DNA from: RPQJ01 sp963731105
GTDB lineage: Bacteria > Pseudomonadota > Gammaproteobacteria > Steroidobacterales > Steroidobacteraceae
Direction: 5' to 3'
DNA: 64,000 nucleotides
Assembly: GCA_963731105.1 (NCBI GenBank)
Contig: CAVSUM010000005.1
Location: forward strand, 1 to 64,000
Made by a program: the position numbers and the translations under genes
Shown: positions 45,293-56,178 of the stretch, piece by piece
How positions within the stretch are numbered: position 1 is the first letter of the stretch
How the letters are laid out: every line of letters begins with the position of its first letter
The notes under the pieces: model-generated
The model's input: the letters and a program-made list of their open reading frames with translations, nothing else
What the model was told of the DNA's origin: nothing
The model's database searches: none

Positions 45293-45941
45293 ACCATCCG
45301 CGCTGCGGCGCGCGGCAATCGCCGCAGCAGTGCTCGCGATTGCGGCGATCGCTGCCGTCGGGACGGTTGCGCTGGTTCACGACCGTGCCGCACCGCAGAT
45401 CGAGGCCAGCCGCCGTGCGCAACTGCTCGCCCAGCTCACGACGGTGCTCGGCGACGTCGACTACGACAACGATCCGTTGCAGGACGTGATCCAGGTACGC
45501 GATCCGGAATTGCTGGGCACCGACGAGCCACTCACGGCGCACAGGGTCCGGCGCGGCGGCGAACCCGTGGCCGCGCTGCTCAATGCAGTCGCTCCCGACG
45601 GTTATGCCGGCGCCATCCACCTGCTGATCGCGATCGACGTGCAGGGCCGCGTCCTCGGCGTGCGGGTGCTCGACCACCGGGAAACGCCGGGCCTCGGCGA
45701 TTTCATCGAGGAGCGTCGTTCGGACTGGATCCACGGCTTCGATGGTCGTTCGCTGGGCCAGCCGCCGACCGGCCGCTGGCAGGTGCGCAAGGACGGCGGC
45801 GACTTCGACCAGTTCACCGGCGCCACGGTCACGCCACGTGCCGTAGTGCGCGCCGTGCGCGATGCGCTGACCTGGTTCGCAAGGCATCGCGACGAACTGT
45901 TTGCGGCACCAGCTGCCACCGGCACCCCGGCCAACCCGTAA
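45276..45941 (+). CDS. rnfG: Rnf complex subunit G
   Basis: A 221-residue periplasmic flavoprotein with an N-terminal anchor (AAIAAAVLAIAAIAAVGTVA). The FMN attachment motif GDFDQFTGATVTPRAVVRAV carries the Thr that bonds FMN, and RVLDHRETPGLGDFIEERRS is typical of the family. The start overlaps the rnfD end by 17 bp. Frame intact. Confidence 0.93.
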   Translation: MASRAEPSALRRAAIAAAVLAIAAIAAVGTVALVHDRAAPQIEASRRAQLLAQLTTVLGDVDYDNDPLQDVIQVRDPELLGTDEPLTAHRVRRGGEPVAALLNAVAPDGYAGAIHLLIAIDVQGRVLGVRVLDHRETPGLGDFIEERRSDWIHGFDGRSLGQPPTGRWQVRKDGGDFDQFTGATVTPRAVVRAVRDALTWFARHRDELFAAPAATGTPANP

Positions 45942-45950
45942 AATGTCGCC

Positions 45951-46626
45951 ATGGACGCGCGCGGCATCCTGAGGAACGGACTGGTCGACCGGAACCCCGG
46001 CCTGGTACAGCTGCTGGGCCTGTGCCCGCTGCTCGCGGTGAGCACGTCGGTCGCGAGTGCCCTCGGGCTCGGCCTCGCCACGCTGGCCGTGCTGCTGGTG
46101 AGCAACGCAATCGCCGCGCTGGCCGGCCCGCACCTGCCGCGCGAAATCCGGCTCGCCGTGTTCGTGCTGGTCATCGCCGCGGCCGTGACGTCGGTCGAGA
46201 TCGCCATGGAGGCCTGGTGGCCCGGGCTGCACGCCAGCCTCGGCATCTTCCTGCCGCTGATCGTCACCAACTGCCTGGTGCTGGCCCGCGCCGAGTCGTT
46301 CGCGGCACGCGAACCGCTGCCGCGCGCGCTGCTCGACGGGCCTGGCCATGGGCATCGGCTTCCTGCTGGTGCTGCTGGCACTCGGCGCGGTGCGCGAACT
46401 GCTCGGTCGCGGCAGTCTCGGCGCCGGCCTCGACCTGCTGTTCGGCGGGCATTTCGCGGGCGCGGGCTGGCAGGTGTTCCCCGCCGCGCACGGGCTGCTG
46501 ATCGCGCTGCTGCCACCGGGCGCGTTCGTGCTGCTCGGGCTGATGCTCGCGGCGGGCAACGCGCGCCGGGCAGCTCGCAAGTCGGCAGCCGCACCGGCTG
46601 CGGCGACTGCGGAAGCCCGGCCATGA
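45951..46626 (+). CDS. rnfE: Rnf complex subunit E, one frameshift
   Basis: The inner-membrane counterpart of RnfA. The first frame has LVDRNPGLVQLLGLCPLLAV and SLGIFLPLIVTNCLVLARAE (cluster Cys residues). After removal of one G in the GGG at 46336-46338 it continues DGLAMGIGFLLVLLALGAVR and two more helices. Corrected length is 224 residues, normal for RnfE. The nth start overlaps its stop. Confidence 0.92.
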
Positions 46627-47252
46627 ACGCGTCGCAGCGCCGGGCACTGTTCGAGCGGCTGCGGGCCCTCAATCCGCACCCGGCGACCGAACTGGAGTAT
46701 GCGACGCCATTCGAGCTGCTGGTGGCGGTGATCCTCTCGGCGCAGGCGACCGACAAGAGCGTGAACCAGGCCACTCGCCGCCTGTTCCCGGTGGCCAACA
46801 CGCCGCGCGCCATCCTCGACCTCGGCGTCGAGGGCCTGGCGGAATACGTGCGCTCGATCGGCCTGTACCAGGGCAAGGCGCGCAACATCATCGCCACCTG
46901 CCGGATCCTGCTCGAGCAACACGGCGGCACGGTGCCCGCGGACCGCGAGAGCCTCGAGGCGCTGCCGGGCGTCGGCCGCAAGACCGCCAACGTGATCCTG
47001 AACACCGCGTTCGGCCAGCCGACCATGGCCGTGGACACGCACATCTTCCGGGTCGCCAACCGCACCGGGCTGGCGCCGGGCAAGACGGTGCGCGCGGTCG
47101 AGGACGCACTGCTGAAGCGCGTACCGCAGGAGTTCCTGCAGGACGCGCACCACTGGCTGATCCTGCACGGACGCTACGTTTGCAAGGCCCGCGCGCCCGA
47201 TTGCCCAGCCTGCCCGATTGCCGACCTCTGCGAGTATCGCGACAAGCGCTGA
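46623..47252 (+). CDS. nth: Endonuclease III
   Basis: A 209-residue bifunctional DNA glycosylase/AP lyase for oxidised pyrimidines. The helix-hairpin-helix LEALPGVGRKTANVI carries the catalytic Lys, MAVDTHIFRVANRTGL the catalytic Asp, and the 4Fe-4S loop is CKARAPDCPACPIADLC (C-x6-C-x2-C-x5-C). Position after rnfE is the classical gammaproteobacterial arrangement; the ATG overlaps the rnfE stop. Confidence 0.96.
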   Translation: MNASQRRALFERLRALNPHPATELEYATPFELLVAVILSAQATDKSVNQATRRLFPVANTPRAILDLGVEGLAEYVRSIGLYQGKARNIIATCRILLEQHGGTVPADRESLEALPGVGRKTANVILNTAFGQPTMAVDTHIFRVANRTGLAPGKTVRAVEDALLKRVPQEFLQDAHHWLILHGRYVCKARAPDCPACPIADLCEYRDKR

Positions 47253-47256
47253 CGCC

Positions 47257-47703
47257 ATGCCGTTCTTCCACGACCAGGATCGCAGCGGGCTGCGCCGCCA
47301 CTACCTCGAGGCGTGGCGCAAGCGCTGCGCCGGCACGCCACTCGAGCCGCTCGAATTCCAGCTGGTCACCGTGATCGAGCAACACCCCGAGTACCACGCG
47401 CTGCTCGAGGACGAAGCGCTGGCACTGGCGCGCGACTACCAGCCGGAGTCCGGGCAGTCGAACCCGTTCCTGCACCTGGGGCTGCACCTGGCGATCCGCG
47501 AGCAGGTCGCGACCGACCGGCCGCCCGGCATCGCCGCCGTGCATCGCGAACTGGCACGGCGCCTCGGTGACGCGCACGAGGCCGAGCACCAGATGCTCGA
47601 CAAGCTCGGCGAGGCGCTGTGGTACGCCCAGCGCACCGGCCGCCCGCCGGACGAGGGCGCGTATCTCCAGTCGCTGCGCCGCTTGTGCGGAGCGGCGTCA
47701 TGA
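47257..47703 (+). CDS. DUF1841 protein
   Basis: A 148-residue soluble protein. Conserved DUF1841 parts are RRHYLEAWRKRCAGTPLEPL, VIEQHPEYHALLEDEALAL and NPFLHLGLHLAIREQVATDR. Several His residues near HEAEHQMLDKLGEALWYAQR hint at metal binding, but no function is established. It lies 4 bp after nth and overlaps the DUF692 gene by four bases. Confidence 0.82.
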   Translation: MPFFHDQDRSGLRRHYLEAWRKRCAGTPLEPLEFQLVTVIEQHPEYHALLEDEALALARDYQPESGQSNPFLHLGLHLAIREQVATDRPPGIAAVHRELARRLGDAHEAEHQMLDKLGEALWYAQRTGRPPDEGAYLQSLRRLCGAAS

Positions 47704-48569
47704 CCGGCGGATCCGGTCGACTGCGCGGCGTCGGCCTCGGCCTGCGCCGCTCGATGCTGCCGGAACTCGCCGCGCGCCACGACCGGCTCGACGTCGATTT
47801 CCTCGAGGTCGCCCCGGAGAACTGGATCGGCGTCGGCGGCGCCTACGGTCGGCGGTTCCGCGAACTCGCGGCGCGCTACCCGTTCGTCAATCACGGGCTG
47901 TCATTGTCGCTCGGCGGCCCAGGTCCGCTCGACCGCGAGTTTCTCGCGCAATTGCGGCGCTTCCTCGACGAGCACGACGTGCTGGTCTACTCGGAGCACC
48001 TGAGCTACTGCTCGGACGACGGCCACCTCTACGACCTGATGCCGATTCCGTTCACGGCGGCCGCGGTGCGGCGCGTGGCCGACCGCATCCGTGCAGTGCA
48101 GGACGCGCTCGGCCGGCGGATCGCCGTGGAGAACGTGTCGTACTACGCGGCGCCCGGCGCGCAGATGAGCGAGCTCGAGTTCCTCAACGCGGTGCTGGAA
48201 CGCGCGGACTGCGACCTGATGCTCGACGTCAACAACGTCTACGTGAACAGCATCAACCACCGCTACGACGCAGGCACCTTCCTCGCCGGCGTGCCCGCCG
48301 GACGCGTGGTGTACATGCACGTGGCCGGGCACTACGTCGAGGCCGAGGACCTGCGCGTCGACACCCACGGCGCCGACGTCTGCGATCCCGTCTGGCAGCT
48401 GCTGGCGGACGCGTACCGGCACTGCGGGGTGAAGCCCACGGTGCTCGAGCGCGACTTCAATATTCCGCCGCTCGACGTGCTGCTGCAGGAAGTGGCCGTG
48501 ATCCGGCGCCTGCAGGACGAGGCGCAGACTGCCGCACTGGCCGCGGCCGCAGGCGGCTCCGGTGTCTGA
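47700..48569 (+). CDS. DUF692 multinuclear non-haem iron oxygenase-like protein (BufB-type)
   Basis: A 289-residue TIM-barrel protein of the DUF692/MNIO family. Likely iron ligands lie in FVNHGLSLSLGGPGPLD (His), LVYSEHLSYCSDDGHLYDLM (Glu/His), AVENVSYY (Glu/Asn), LMLDVNNVYVNSINHRYDAG (Asp/Asn/His), YMHVAGHYVE and VLERDFNIPPLDVLLQEV. Members such as MbnB, TglH and BufB oxidise Cys in ribosomal peptides, working with a partner protein. The partner gene follows with an 8-bp overlap. No obvious Cys-rich precursor gene lies beside it, so the substrate is unknown. Confidence 0.88.
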   Translation: MTGGSGRLRGVGLGLRRSMLPELAARHDRLDVDFLEVAPENWIGVGGAYGRRFRELAARYPFVNHGLSLSLGGPGPLDREFLAQLRRFLDEHDVLVYSEHLSYCSDDGHLYDLMPIPFTAAAVRRVADRIRAVQDALGRRIAVENVSYYAAPGAQMSELEFLNAVLERADCDLMLDVNNVYVNSINHRYDAGTFLAGVPAGRVVYMHVAGHYVEAEDLRVDTHGADVCDPVWQLLADAYRHCGVKPTVLERDFNIPPLDVLLQEVAVIRRLQDEAQTAALAAAAGGSGV

Positions 48570-49330
48570 GGAGCGTGACCTCGACGAACTGCAGCGGCGC
48601 TTCGCCGCGCACCTGCGCGACCCCGCGGGCGTCACGCCGCCGGACGGCCTCGAGGACCGGCGCCTGCAGATCTACCGCGAGCTGTTCATCGGCAGTCTGT
48701 CGGGCCTGCTCGCCGGGACCTTTCCCGTGCTGCACGCGATCCTCGGGCCGGAGCGCTGGTCCCGGCTGGTGCGCGACTTCTACCGCGACCATCGCTGCCA
48801 GACGCCGTTGTTCCTCGAGGTCCCGCGCGAATTCGTCGAGTACCTCGGCGACGAGCGACCGATGCAGGCCGGCGACCCGCCGTTCCTGCAGGAATTGGCG
48901 CACTACGAGTGGGTCGAGCTGGCGCTCGGCATCGACGAGCAGAACCTCGATGCAGCGCGTGTCGATCCGGACGGCGACCTGCTGGCGGGCGTCCCGGTGC
49001 TCTCGCCGCTGGCCTGGCCGCTCGCGTACCGCTTTCCGGTGCATCGACTCGGACCGCAGTTCCTGCCCGACGCACCGCCCGCCGAGTCGAGCTTCTACGT
49101 TGCCTGTCGCGATCGGCTCGACCGCGTCCGCTTTCTCGCAGTGAACGCCGTGACACTGCGGTCTGGTCGAGCGCCTGCGGCAAGAGCCCGACTTGACGGG
49201 CGCCGCGCAACTCGCCGCGCTCGCGGACGAGTTGCCGCAGCTCGACCCAGCCGCGGTGCGTTCCGGAGGCGCGAATGCGCTCGCGGAGCTGCGAGCGGCC
49301 GAGATCCTGCTGGGCACCCGACCGGACTGA
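48562..49330 (+). CDS. DUF2063 MNIO partner protein (BufC-type), frameshifted
   Basis: From a GTG overlapping the DUF692 gene. LDELQRRFAAHLRDPAGVTP, LQIYRELFIGSLSGLLAGTF and LGPERWSRLVRDFYRDHRCQ match the DUF2063 N-terminal domain, and LAHYEWVELALGIDEQNLDA the second part. An extra T near 49164 breaks the frame; the corrected tail reads LVERLRQEPDLTGAAQLAAL and ends LAELRAAEILLGTRPD. Corrected length is 255 residues. In known systems this partner binds the precursor peptide and presents it to the MNIO. Confidence 0.85.
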
Positions 49331-49354
49331 CACGCGGCGCCCGTCGGATGCAGG

Positions 49355-50188
49355 CTACCAGCCGAACGATCGGCCAAGCAGCAGTTCGAGGCACCGGTTG
49401 TGCGGCGCGAACTCCGCGCGCAGTCGCGCTGCAGTCGACTCCGCCAGCGGCGGGTACTGGCGCGTGTTGCGCGCCTCGAGGCTCACCGCGGTGGCCGGCG
49501 GCAGGCCGAGAAAGTCAAGCGTCTGGTTCAATGCGGCCAGCGGCTCGCGGGCGAGGTCCTCGAAGCGCAGCACCAGGAACTGCTCGCGCGGGAACAGCGT
49601 GAACCAGCGCTCGAGTTGCTCCGCGTACCGGCCGCGCGCCAGGTAGCTGAAATGCTGGTGCGCGTGGCTGCGCTGCAGCGTGCCGGCCGCCAGCTGCTGG
49701 TGCGAGTCGCCGAGCCGTTCCGGTTCGGCGGCAATGGCGTCCTCGAAGCTCAACGTCTCGCGCTTCTTGTCCCGCTCGTGCCAGTAGTGCGAGTACGCAC
49801 GGCGCACGGGATCGCGTAGCAGCACGATCAATTTCGCGTCGGGCAGGAGATCGTGCAGGCGCTGCGGCACCGCGGGATGGAACAGGTAGTACGGGCTGCT
49901 GTCGAGGTTGAGGCCGGGGGCACCGAGCGGCCCGAAATGTGCGCGGTACCAGTCCTCGCCGCGCTCGTAGGCGATGTCGAAGTAGTGCACTTCCTTGCGC
50001 AGCGGCTCGACCACGCCCGGGTGCTGCACGAGGTAGTTGTGCAGCGAACTGGTGCCGCTCTTCTGCGCGCCGAGGATCACCGCGTCCGGCAGCGCTCGTG
50101 CCTGCCCCATGCGCCAGCGCAACTCCGCACGCCGGCCCGCCTCGAGCAGCCCCACCCAGCGCAGCAGCCGTGCCGTCCCCCTCTTCAC
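49355..50188 (-). CDS. PAPS-dependent sulfotransferase
   Basis: About 277 residues from a GTG at 50188 (start uncertain; a frame to 50239 would be encoded by the heptad array). ILGAQKSGTSSLHNYLVQHP is the 5'-phosphosulfate loop and LIVLLRDPVRRAYSHYWHER the 3'-phosphate-binding segment. EVHYFDIAYERGEDWYRAHF and FLVLRFEDLAREPLAALNQT are also family-typical. The enzyme transfers sulfate from PAPS to a carbohydrate, lipid or other acceptor, unknown here. It converges with the DUF2063 gene 24 bp away and shares its upstream region with the end of lpdA. Confidence 0.88.
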   Translation of the reverse strand: MKRGTARLLRWVGLLEAGRRAELRWRMGQARALPDAVILGAQKSGTSSLHNYLVQHPGVVEPLRKEVHYFDIAYERGEDWYRAHFGPLGAPGLNLDSSPYYLFHPAVPQRLHDLLPDAKLIVLLRDPVRRAYSHYWHERDKKRETLSFEDAIAAEPERLGDSHQQLAAGTLQRSHAHQHFSYLARGRYAEQLERWFTLFPREQFLVLRFEDLAREPLAALNQTLDFLGLPPATAVSLEARNTRQYPPLAESTAARLRAEFAPHNRCLELLLGRSFGW

Positions 50189-50201
50189 GGTCCCCTGTCC
50201 C

Positions 50202-52063
<1,862 letters not shown>

Positions 52064-52067
<4 letters not shown>

Positions 52068-53404
52068 GGGATCGCCCGCAGCAGCCCCGGCACGTCGGCC
52101 AGCGCCTGCGCCAGGAAGGTCGTGAACCGTACCGCGGTGGCGCCGTCGATCACCCGGTGATCGTACGACAGCGACAGCGGCAACATCAGCCGCGGCACGA
52201 ACGCGCCGTTCTCGTACACCGGCCGGTGTGCGGCACGCGACACGCCGAGGATGGCGACCTCGGGCGCGTTGATGATCGGCGTGAACGCCGTGCCACCGAT
52301 GCCGCCCAGGCTCGAGATCGTGAAGCAACCGCCCTGCATTTCGGCGGCCGACAGCTTGCCCGCCCGCGCCTTCTCGCTCAGCGTCGCCAGCTCGCGCGCC
52401 AGCTCGAAAACGTCCTTGCGGTCCGCGTCGCGCACGACCGGCACGACCAGCCCGTTGGGCGTGTCGGCCGCGAAGCCCACGTGCACGTAGTGCTTCATCA
52501 CCAGCTCGCCCGCCTCCAGGTCCAGCGACGCGCCGAACAGCGGATAAGCCTGCAGCGCCTGCACGCACGCGCGCATCACGAACGCGAGCGGCGTCAGCTT
52601 GAGGCCGCGCGCCGTCGCCTCGTCCTTGAGTTTCACGCGCGTGGCTTCCATCTCGGTGATGTCGGCCTCGTCGAACTGGGTCACGTGCGGGACGTTGACC
52701 CAGCTCGCGTGCAGCCGCGGGCCCGAGATCTTCTGGATGCGGCTCAGCGGGCGGCGCTCGATCGGGCCGAACGCCGCGAAGTCTACCGACGGCACACGCG
52801 GCAACGCGGCGCCGGGCACCGCCGCCGGCTCGGTCAGGCGTCGCTTGACGTGCGCCTTGACGTCCTGCTCAGTGATGCGCCCCTTGGTACCGGTGCCAGT
52901 GACCCGGCCGAGGTCCACGCCCAGTTCGCGCGCAAATCGTCGGATCGACGGGCTGGCGTGCGCAGTCGAAAACCCGGGCGCGTCGACCGGTCTACCTCCC
53001 TCTCCCGCAAGAGCGGGAGAGGGTTGGGGTGAGGGTTGGGGAGAGGGTTTCGGCGAGGGCTGGGAAAATGACTGCTGTGCGGCCGGCTGTGCCGCCGCAA
53101 CCGGACCCTCACCCGGCCTGTGGCCGACCTCTCCCGCTGGCGTGGGAGAGGTGGTGGCGGAGGCAGCACCCTCGACGATCGCGATCAGGTCGCCCTGCGA
53201 CACGCGGCTGCCGCGCTGCACCTTCAGCTCGCGGATCACGCCCGCCACCGTGGACGGCACGTCCATCGTGGCCTTTTCGGTCTCGAGCGTGACCAGGGTG
53301 GCGTCGACCGCCACCGTATCGCCCGGCTGCACCGCGAGCTCGATGACTTCGACGTCCTTGAAGTCGCCGATGTCCGGCACCCGCACTTCGATCAGTTTTG
53401 CCAT
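52064..53404 (-). CDS. aceF: Pyruvate dehydrogenase E2, dihydrolipoyl acetyltransferase
   Basis: A 446-residue E2 core protein. It has one lipoyl domain (VTLETEKATMDVPSTVAG), a long linker, a peripheral subunit-binding domain (SPSIRRFARELGVDLGRVTG) and a catalytic domain with LSLSYDHRVIDGATAVRF (active-site His). The linker from about residue 85 to 135 is rich in Pro, Ser and Gly and is encoded largely by palindromic GC repeats (for example SPTPAGEVGHRPGEGP and PSPQPSPQPSPALAGEGG). It overlaps lpdA by four bases and follows aceE after 12 bp. Confidence 0.95.
52995..53048 (-). repeat. Palindromic GC repeat in the aceF linker, first unit
   Basis: Arms CCCTCTCCCGC (52998-53008) and GCGGGAGAGGG (53013-53023) enclose a 4-nt loop, followed by GTTGGGGTGAGGGTTGGGGA. 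Read on the coding strand it gives the PSPQPSPQPSPALAGEGG linker. It belongs to the same class as the repeat in the mtfA-like gene but lies in opposite orientation relative to translation. Confidence 0.7.
53105..53152 (-). repeat. Palindromic GC repeat in the aceF linker, second unit
   Basis: On the coding strand it reads ACCTCTCCCACGCCAGCGGG and then AGAGGTCGGCCACAGGCCGG with a closing GTGAGGGT, closely matching the repeat at 18111-18169 in the same orientation relative to translation. It encodes SPTPAGEVGHRPGEG. With the unit at 52995 it accounts for much of the flexible linker. Confidence 0.7.
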
Positions 53405-53416
53405 GGCGCCGGCCGC

Positions 53417-56080
53417 TCAGACCGTGACCGGATTCGGCTTGTCCGGGTCGATGCCGAAGCGCTCGATGGCACTGGTCACCGTCGCCAGGTCGAGCCGACC
53501 CTCGTCAGCCAGGGCCTTCAGCGCCGCCAGCGCTATCCAGCGGCGGTCGACCTCGAAGAAGTTGCGCAACGCAGCGCGCGAATCGCTGCGACCGTAGCCA
53601 TCGGTGCCGAGCACGTGATAGCGGCCTGGCACCCAGGCGCGGACCTGGTCCGGTACCGTCCGCATGTAGTCGGTCGCGGCGATGAACGGGCCGGCGTGGT
53701 CTGCCAGGCACTGCTGCACGTACGGCGTGCGGCGCGGCTCACCCGGGTGCAGCAGGTTCCAGTGCTCGGCGTCGAGCGCCTCGCGCCGCAGCTCGGAGAA
53801 GCTCGTGACGCTGAACACGTCGGCCGGCACGCCGAACTCCTTTTCGAGCAGCTCGGCCGCAGCGAGCACCTCGCGCAGGATCGTGCCCGAGCCGAGCAGG
53901 TTGACGCGCACCTTGCCGCGGCCGCCGATGTGCAGCAGGTACATGCCCTTGAGGATCCCCTGCTCCACGCCCTTCGGCATCGCCGGGTGGGCGTAGTTCT
54001 CGTTCATGCAGGTGACGTAGTAGAAGACGTTCTCCTGCTCGGCGTACATGCGGCGCAGGCCGTCCTGCACGATCACCGCAAGCTCGTAGGCGTAGGTCGG
54101 ATCGTAAGCCACGCAGTTCGGCACGGTGGTCGCGAGCAGCTGGCTGTGGCCGTCCTGGTGCTGCAGGCCCTCACCGGCGAGCGTGGTGCGGCCCGCGGTG
54201 CCGCCGATCAGGAAGCCGCGCGCCTGCATGTCGCCCGCCGCCCAGATGAAATCGCCGACGCGCTGGAAGCCGAACATCGAGTAGTAGATGTAGAACGGCA
54301 CCATGCTCACGCCGTGGTTGGCATACGAGGTGCCGGCGGCGATCCAGCTGCACATCGCACCGGCTTCGTTGATCCCCTCCTCGAGGATCTGGCCCTTCTT
54401 GTCCTCGCGGTAGTAGAGCAGCTGGTCCGCGTCCTGCGGCGTGTACAGCTGGCCCATCGAGGAGTAGATGCCGATCTGGCGGAACAGGCCCTCCATGCCG
54501 AAGGTGCGCGCCTCGTCCGGCACGATCGGCACGACGTGCGGGCCGACGTTCTTGTCCTTCAGCAGGATGCCGAGGAGGCGCACCAGCGCCATGGTGGTCG
54601 AGATCTCGCGCTCGCCGGTCGACTCGAGCAGCGGCGCGAACGCATCGAGGCCGGGCACCTGCAGCGGGGATGCCGACGTGCGCCGCTGCGGCAGGTAGCC
54701 GCCGAGCGCCTGGCGACGCTCGCGCAGGTAACGGATCTCTTCGCTGCCCTCCGCCGGCCGGTAGTACGGCACGCTCGCGATTTCGTCGTCCGACACCGGA
54801 ATGTTGAAGCGGTCGCGGAATTCCTTGAGCGCCTCGTCGTCCAGCTTCTTCTGCTGGTGCGTGATGTTCAGGCCCTCGCCCGCGCGGCCCATGCCGTAGC
54901 CCTTGATCGTCTTTGCGAGGATGACGGTCGGCTGACCCTTGTGCTCCATCGCCGCCCGGTAGGCGTTGAACACCTTGTGCGGATCGTGGCCGCCGCGATT
55001 GAGACGCCAGATGTCGTCGTCGGACATGTTGGCGACCATCTCGCGCAGCTCCGGGTACTTGCCGAAGAAATGCTCGCGCGTGTACGCACCGCCCTTGGCC
55101 TTGAAGTTCTGGTACTCGCCGTCGACGCACTCCATCATCAGGCGGCGCAGCAGTCCGCGCGTGTCGCGGGCCAGCAGCGGGTCCCAGCGCGAGCCCCAGA
55201 CCAGCTTGATGACGTTCCAGCCGGCGCCGAGGAATGCGGCCTCCAGCTCCTGGATGATCTTGCCGTTGCCGCGCACCGGGCCGTCGAGCCGCTGCAGGTT
55301 GCAGTTGACGACGAACACCAGGTTGTCGAGCTTCTCGCGCACCGGCATGGTGATCGCGCCGAGCGACTCCGGTTCGTCCATCTCACCGTCGCCCAGGAAG
55401 GCCCAGACCTTGCGGTCGCTGGCCGGGATGACGCCGCGATGCTCCAGGTAGCGGACGAACCGCGCCTGGTAGATCGCCATCATCGGCCCGAGGCCCATCG
55501 AGACGGTCGGGAATTGCCAGAAGTCCGGCATCAGCCAGGGATGCGGATACGACGACAGCCCGCCGCCGCCCACTTCCTCGCGGAACCGCCGCAGCTGGTC
55601 CTCGGAGAGGCGCCCCTCGAGGAAGGCGCGCGCATAGATCCCGGGCGACGAGTGCCCCTGGATGAACACCATGTCCCCGGGATGACGGTCGCTGGGCGCG
55701 CGCCAGAAATGGTTGAAGCCGACCTCGTACAGCGTGGCCGCCGAGGCGTAGCTGGCGATGTGGCCGCCGTACTCCGAGCTCTGCCGGTTCGCCTGCACGA
55801 CCATCGCCATCGCGTTCCAGCGTATGTACGCCTTGATGCGCTTCTCGAGCGCGCGGTCGCCCGGGTACTCCTGCTCCTGGGCCGGGGAAATCGTGTTGAC
55901 GTAGGCCGTGTTCGGCTTGAACGGCAGGTAGGCGCCGGAGCGGCGCGTATAGTCGATGACCCGCTCGAGCAGGTAGTGGGCCCGCTCCGCGCCGTGCACC
56001 CGCAGCACGGAATCCATCGACTCGAGCCACTCGCGTGTCTCGTCCGGATCGGAGTCTTCGATCTTCGAGGCGTCGAACAT
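53417..56080 (-). CDS. aceE: Pyruvate dehydrogenase E1 (homodimeric type)
   Basis: An intact thiamine-diphosphate enzyme of 887 residues, the usual length. GHSSPGIYARAFLEGRLSED is the conserved N-terminal active-site loop, VWAFLGDGEMDEPESLGAIT and VFVVNCNLQRLDGPVRGNGK form the ThDP/Mg site (GDG...N), and GISMVPF-like GVSMVPFYIYYSMFGFQRVG lies in the second half. It decarboxylates pyruvate and acetylates the E2 lipoyl group. I start at the ATG at 56080 (MFDASKIEDSD), not the upstream frame start at 56113. First gene of aceE-aceF-lpdA. Confidence 0.96.
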   Translation of the reverse strand: MFDASKIEDSDPDETREWLESMDSVLRVHGAERAHYLLERVIDYTRRSGAYLPFKPNTAYVNTISPAQEQEYPGDRALEKRIKAYIRWNAMAMVVQANRQSSEYGGHIASYASAATLYEVGFNHFWRAPSDRHPGDMVFIQGHSSPGIYARAFLEGRLSEDQLRRFREEVGGGGLSSYPHPWLMPDFWQFPTVSMGLGPMMAIYQARFVRYLEHRGVIPASDRKVWAFLGDGEMDEPESLGAITMPVREKLDNLVFVVNCNLQRLDGPVRGNGKIIQELEAAFLGAGWNVIKLVWGSRWDPLLARDTRGLLRRLMMECVDGEYQNFKAKGGAYTREHFFGKYPELREMVANMSDDDIWRLNRGGHDPHKVFNAYRAAMEHKGQPTVILAKTIKGYGMGRAGEGLNITHQQKKLDDEALKEFRDRFNIPVSDDEIASVPYYRPAEGSEEIRYLRERRQALGGYLPQRRTSASPLQVPGLDAFAPLLESTGEREISTTMALVRLLGILLKDKNVGPHVVPIVPDEARTFGMEGLFRQIGIYSSMGQLYTPQDADQLLYYREDKKGQILEEGINEAGAMCSWIAAGTSYANHGVSMVPFYIYYSMFGFQRVGDFIWAAGDMQARGFLIGGTAGRTTLAGEGLQHQDGHSQLLATTVPNCVAYDPTYAYELAVIVQDGLRRMYAEQENVFYYVTCMNENYAHPAMPKGVEQGILKGMYLLHIGGRGKVRVNLLGSGTILREVLAAAELLEKEFGVPADVFSVTSFSELRREALDAEHWNLLHPGEPRRTPYVQQCLADHAGPFIAATDYMRTVPDQVRAWVPGRYHVLGTDGYGRSDSRAALRNFFEVDRRWIALAALKALADEGRLDLATVTSAIERFGIDPDKPNPVTV

Positions 56081-56178
56081 GGTGCGTGCCCGCGGTAATG
56101 AAATGCGCGGCACGCCCTGCTAGCATGCCGACGCGCAATGATCCGTGCTGCCCCCCGAGGGGTCAAGGCAACCCCGTG

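Noticed and set aside
47257..47703. DUF1841 gene as a precursor peptide for the MNIO pair
   Set aside because: The protein is 148 residues, soluble, without signal peptide and with a single Cys-poor core, unlike known precursors.
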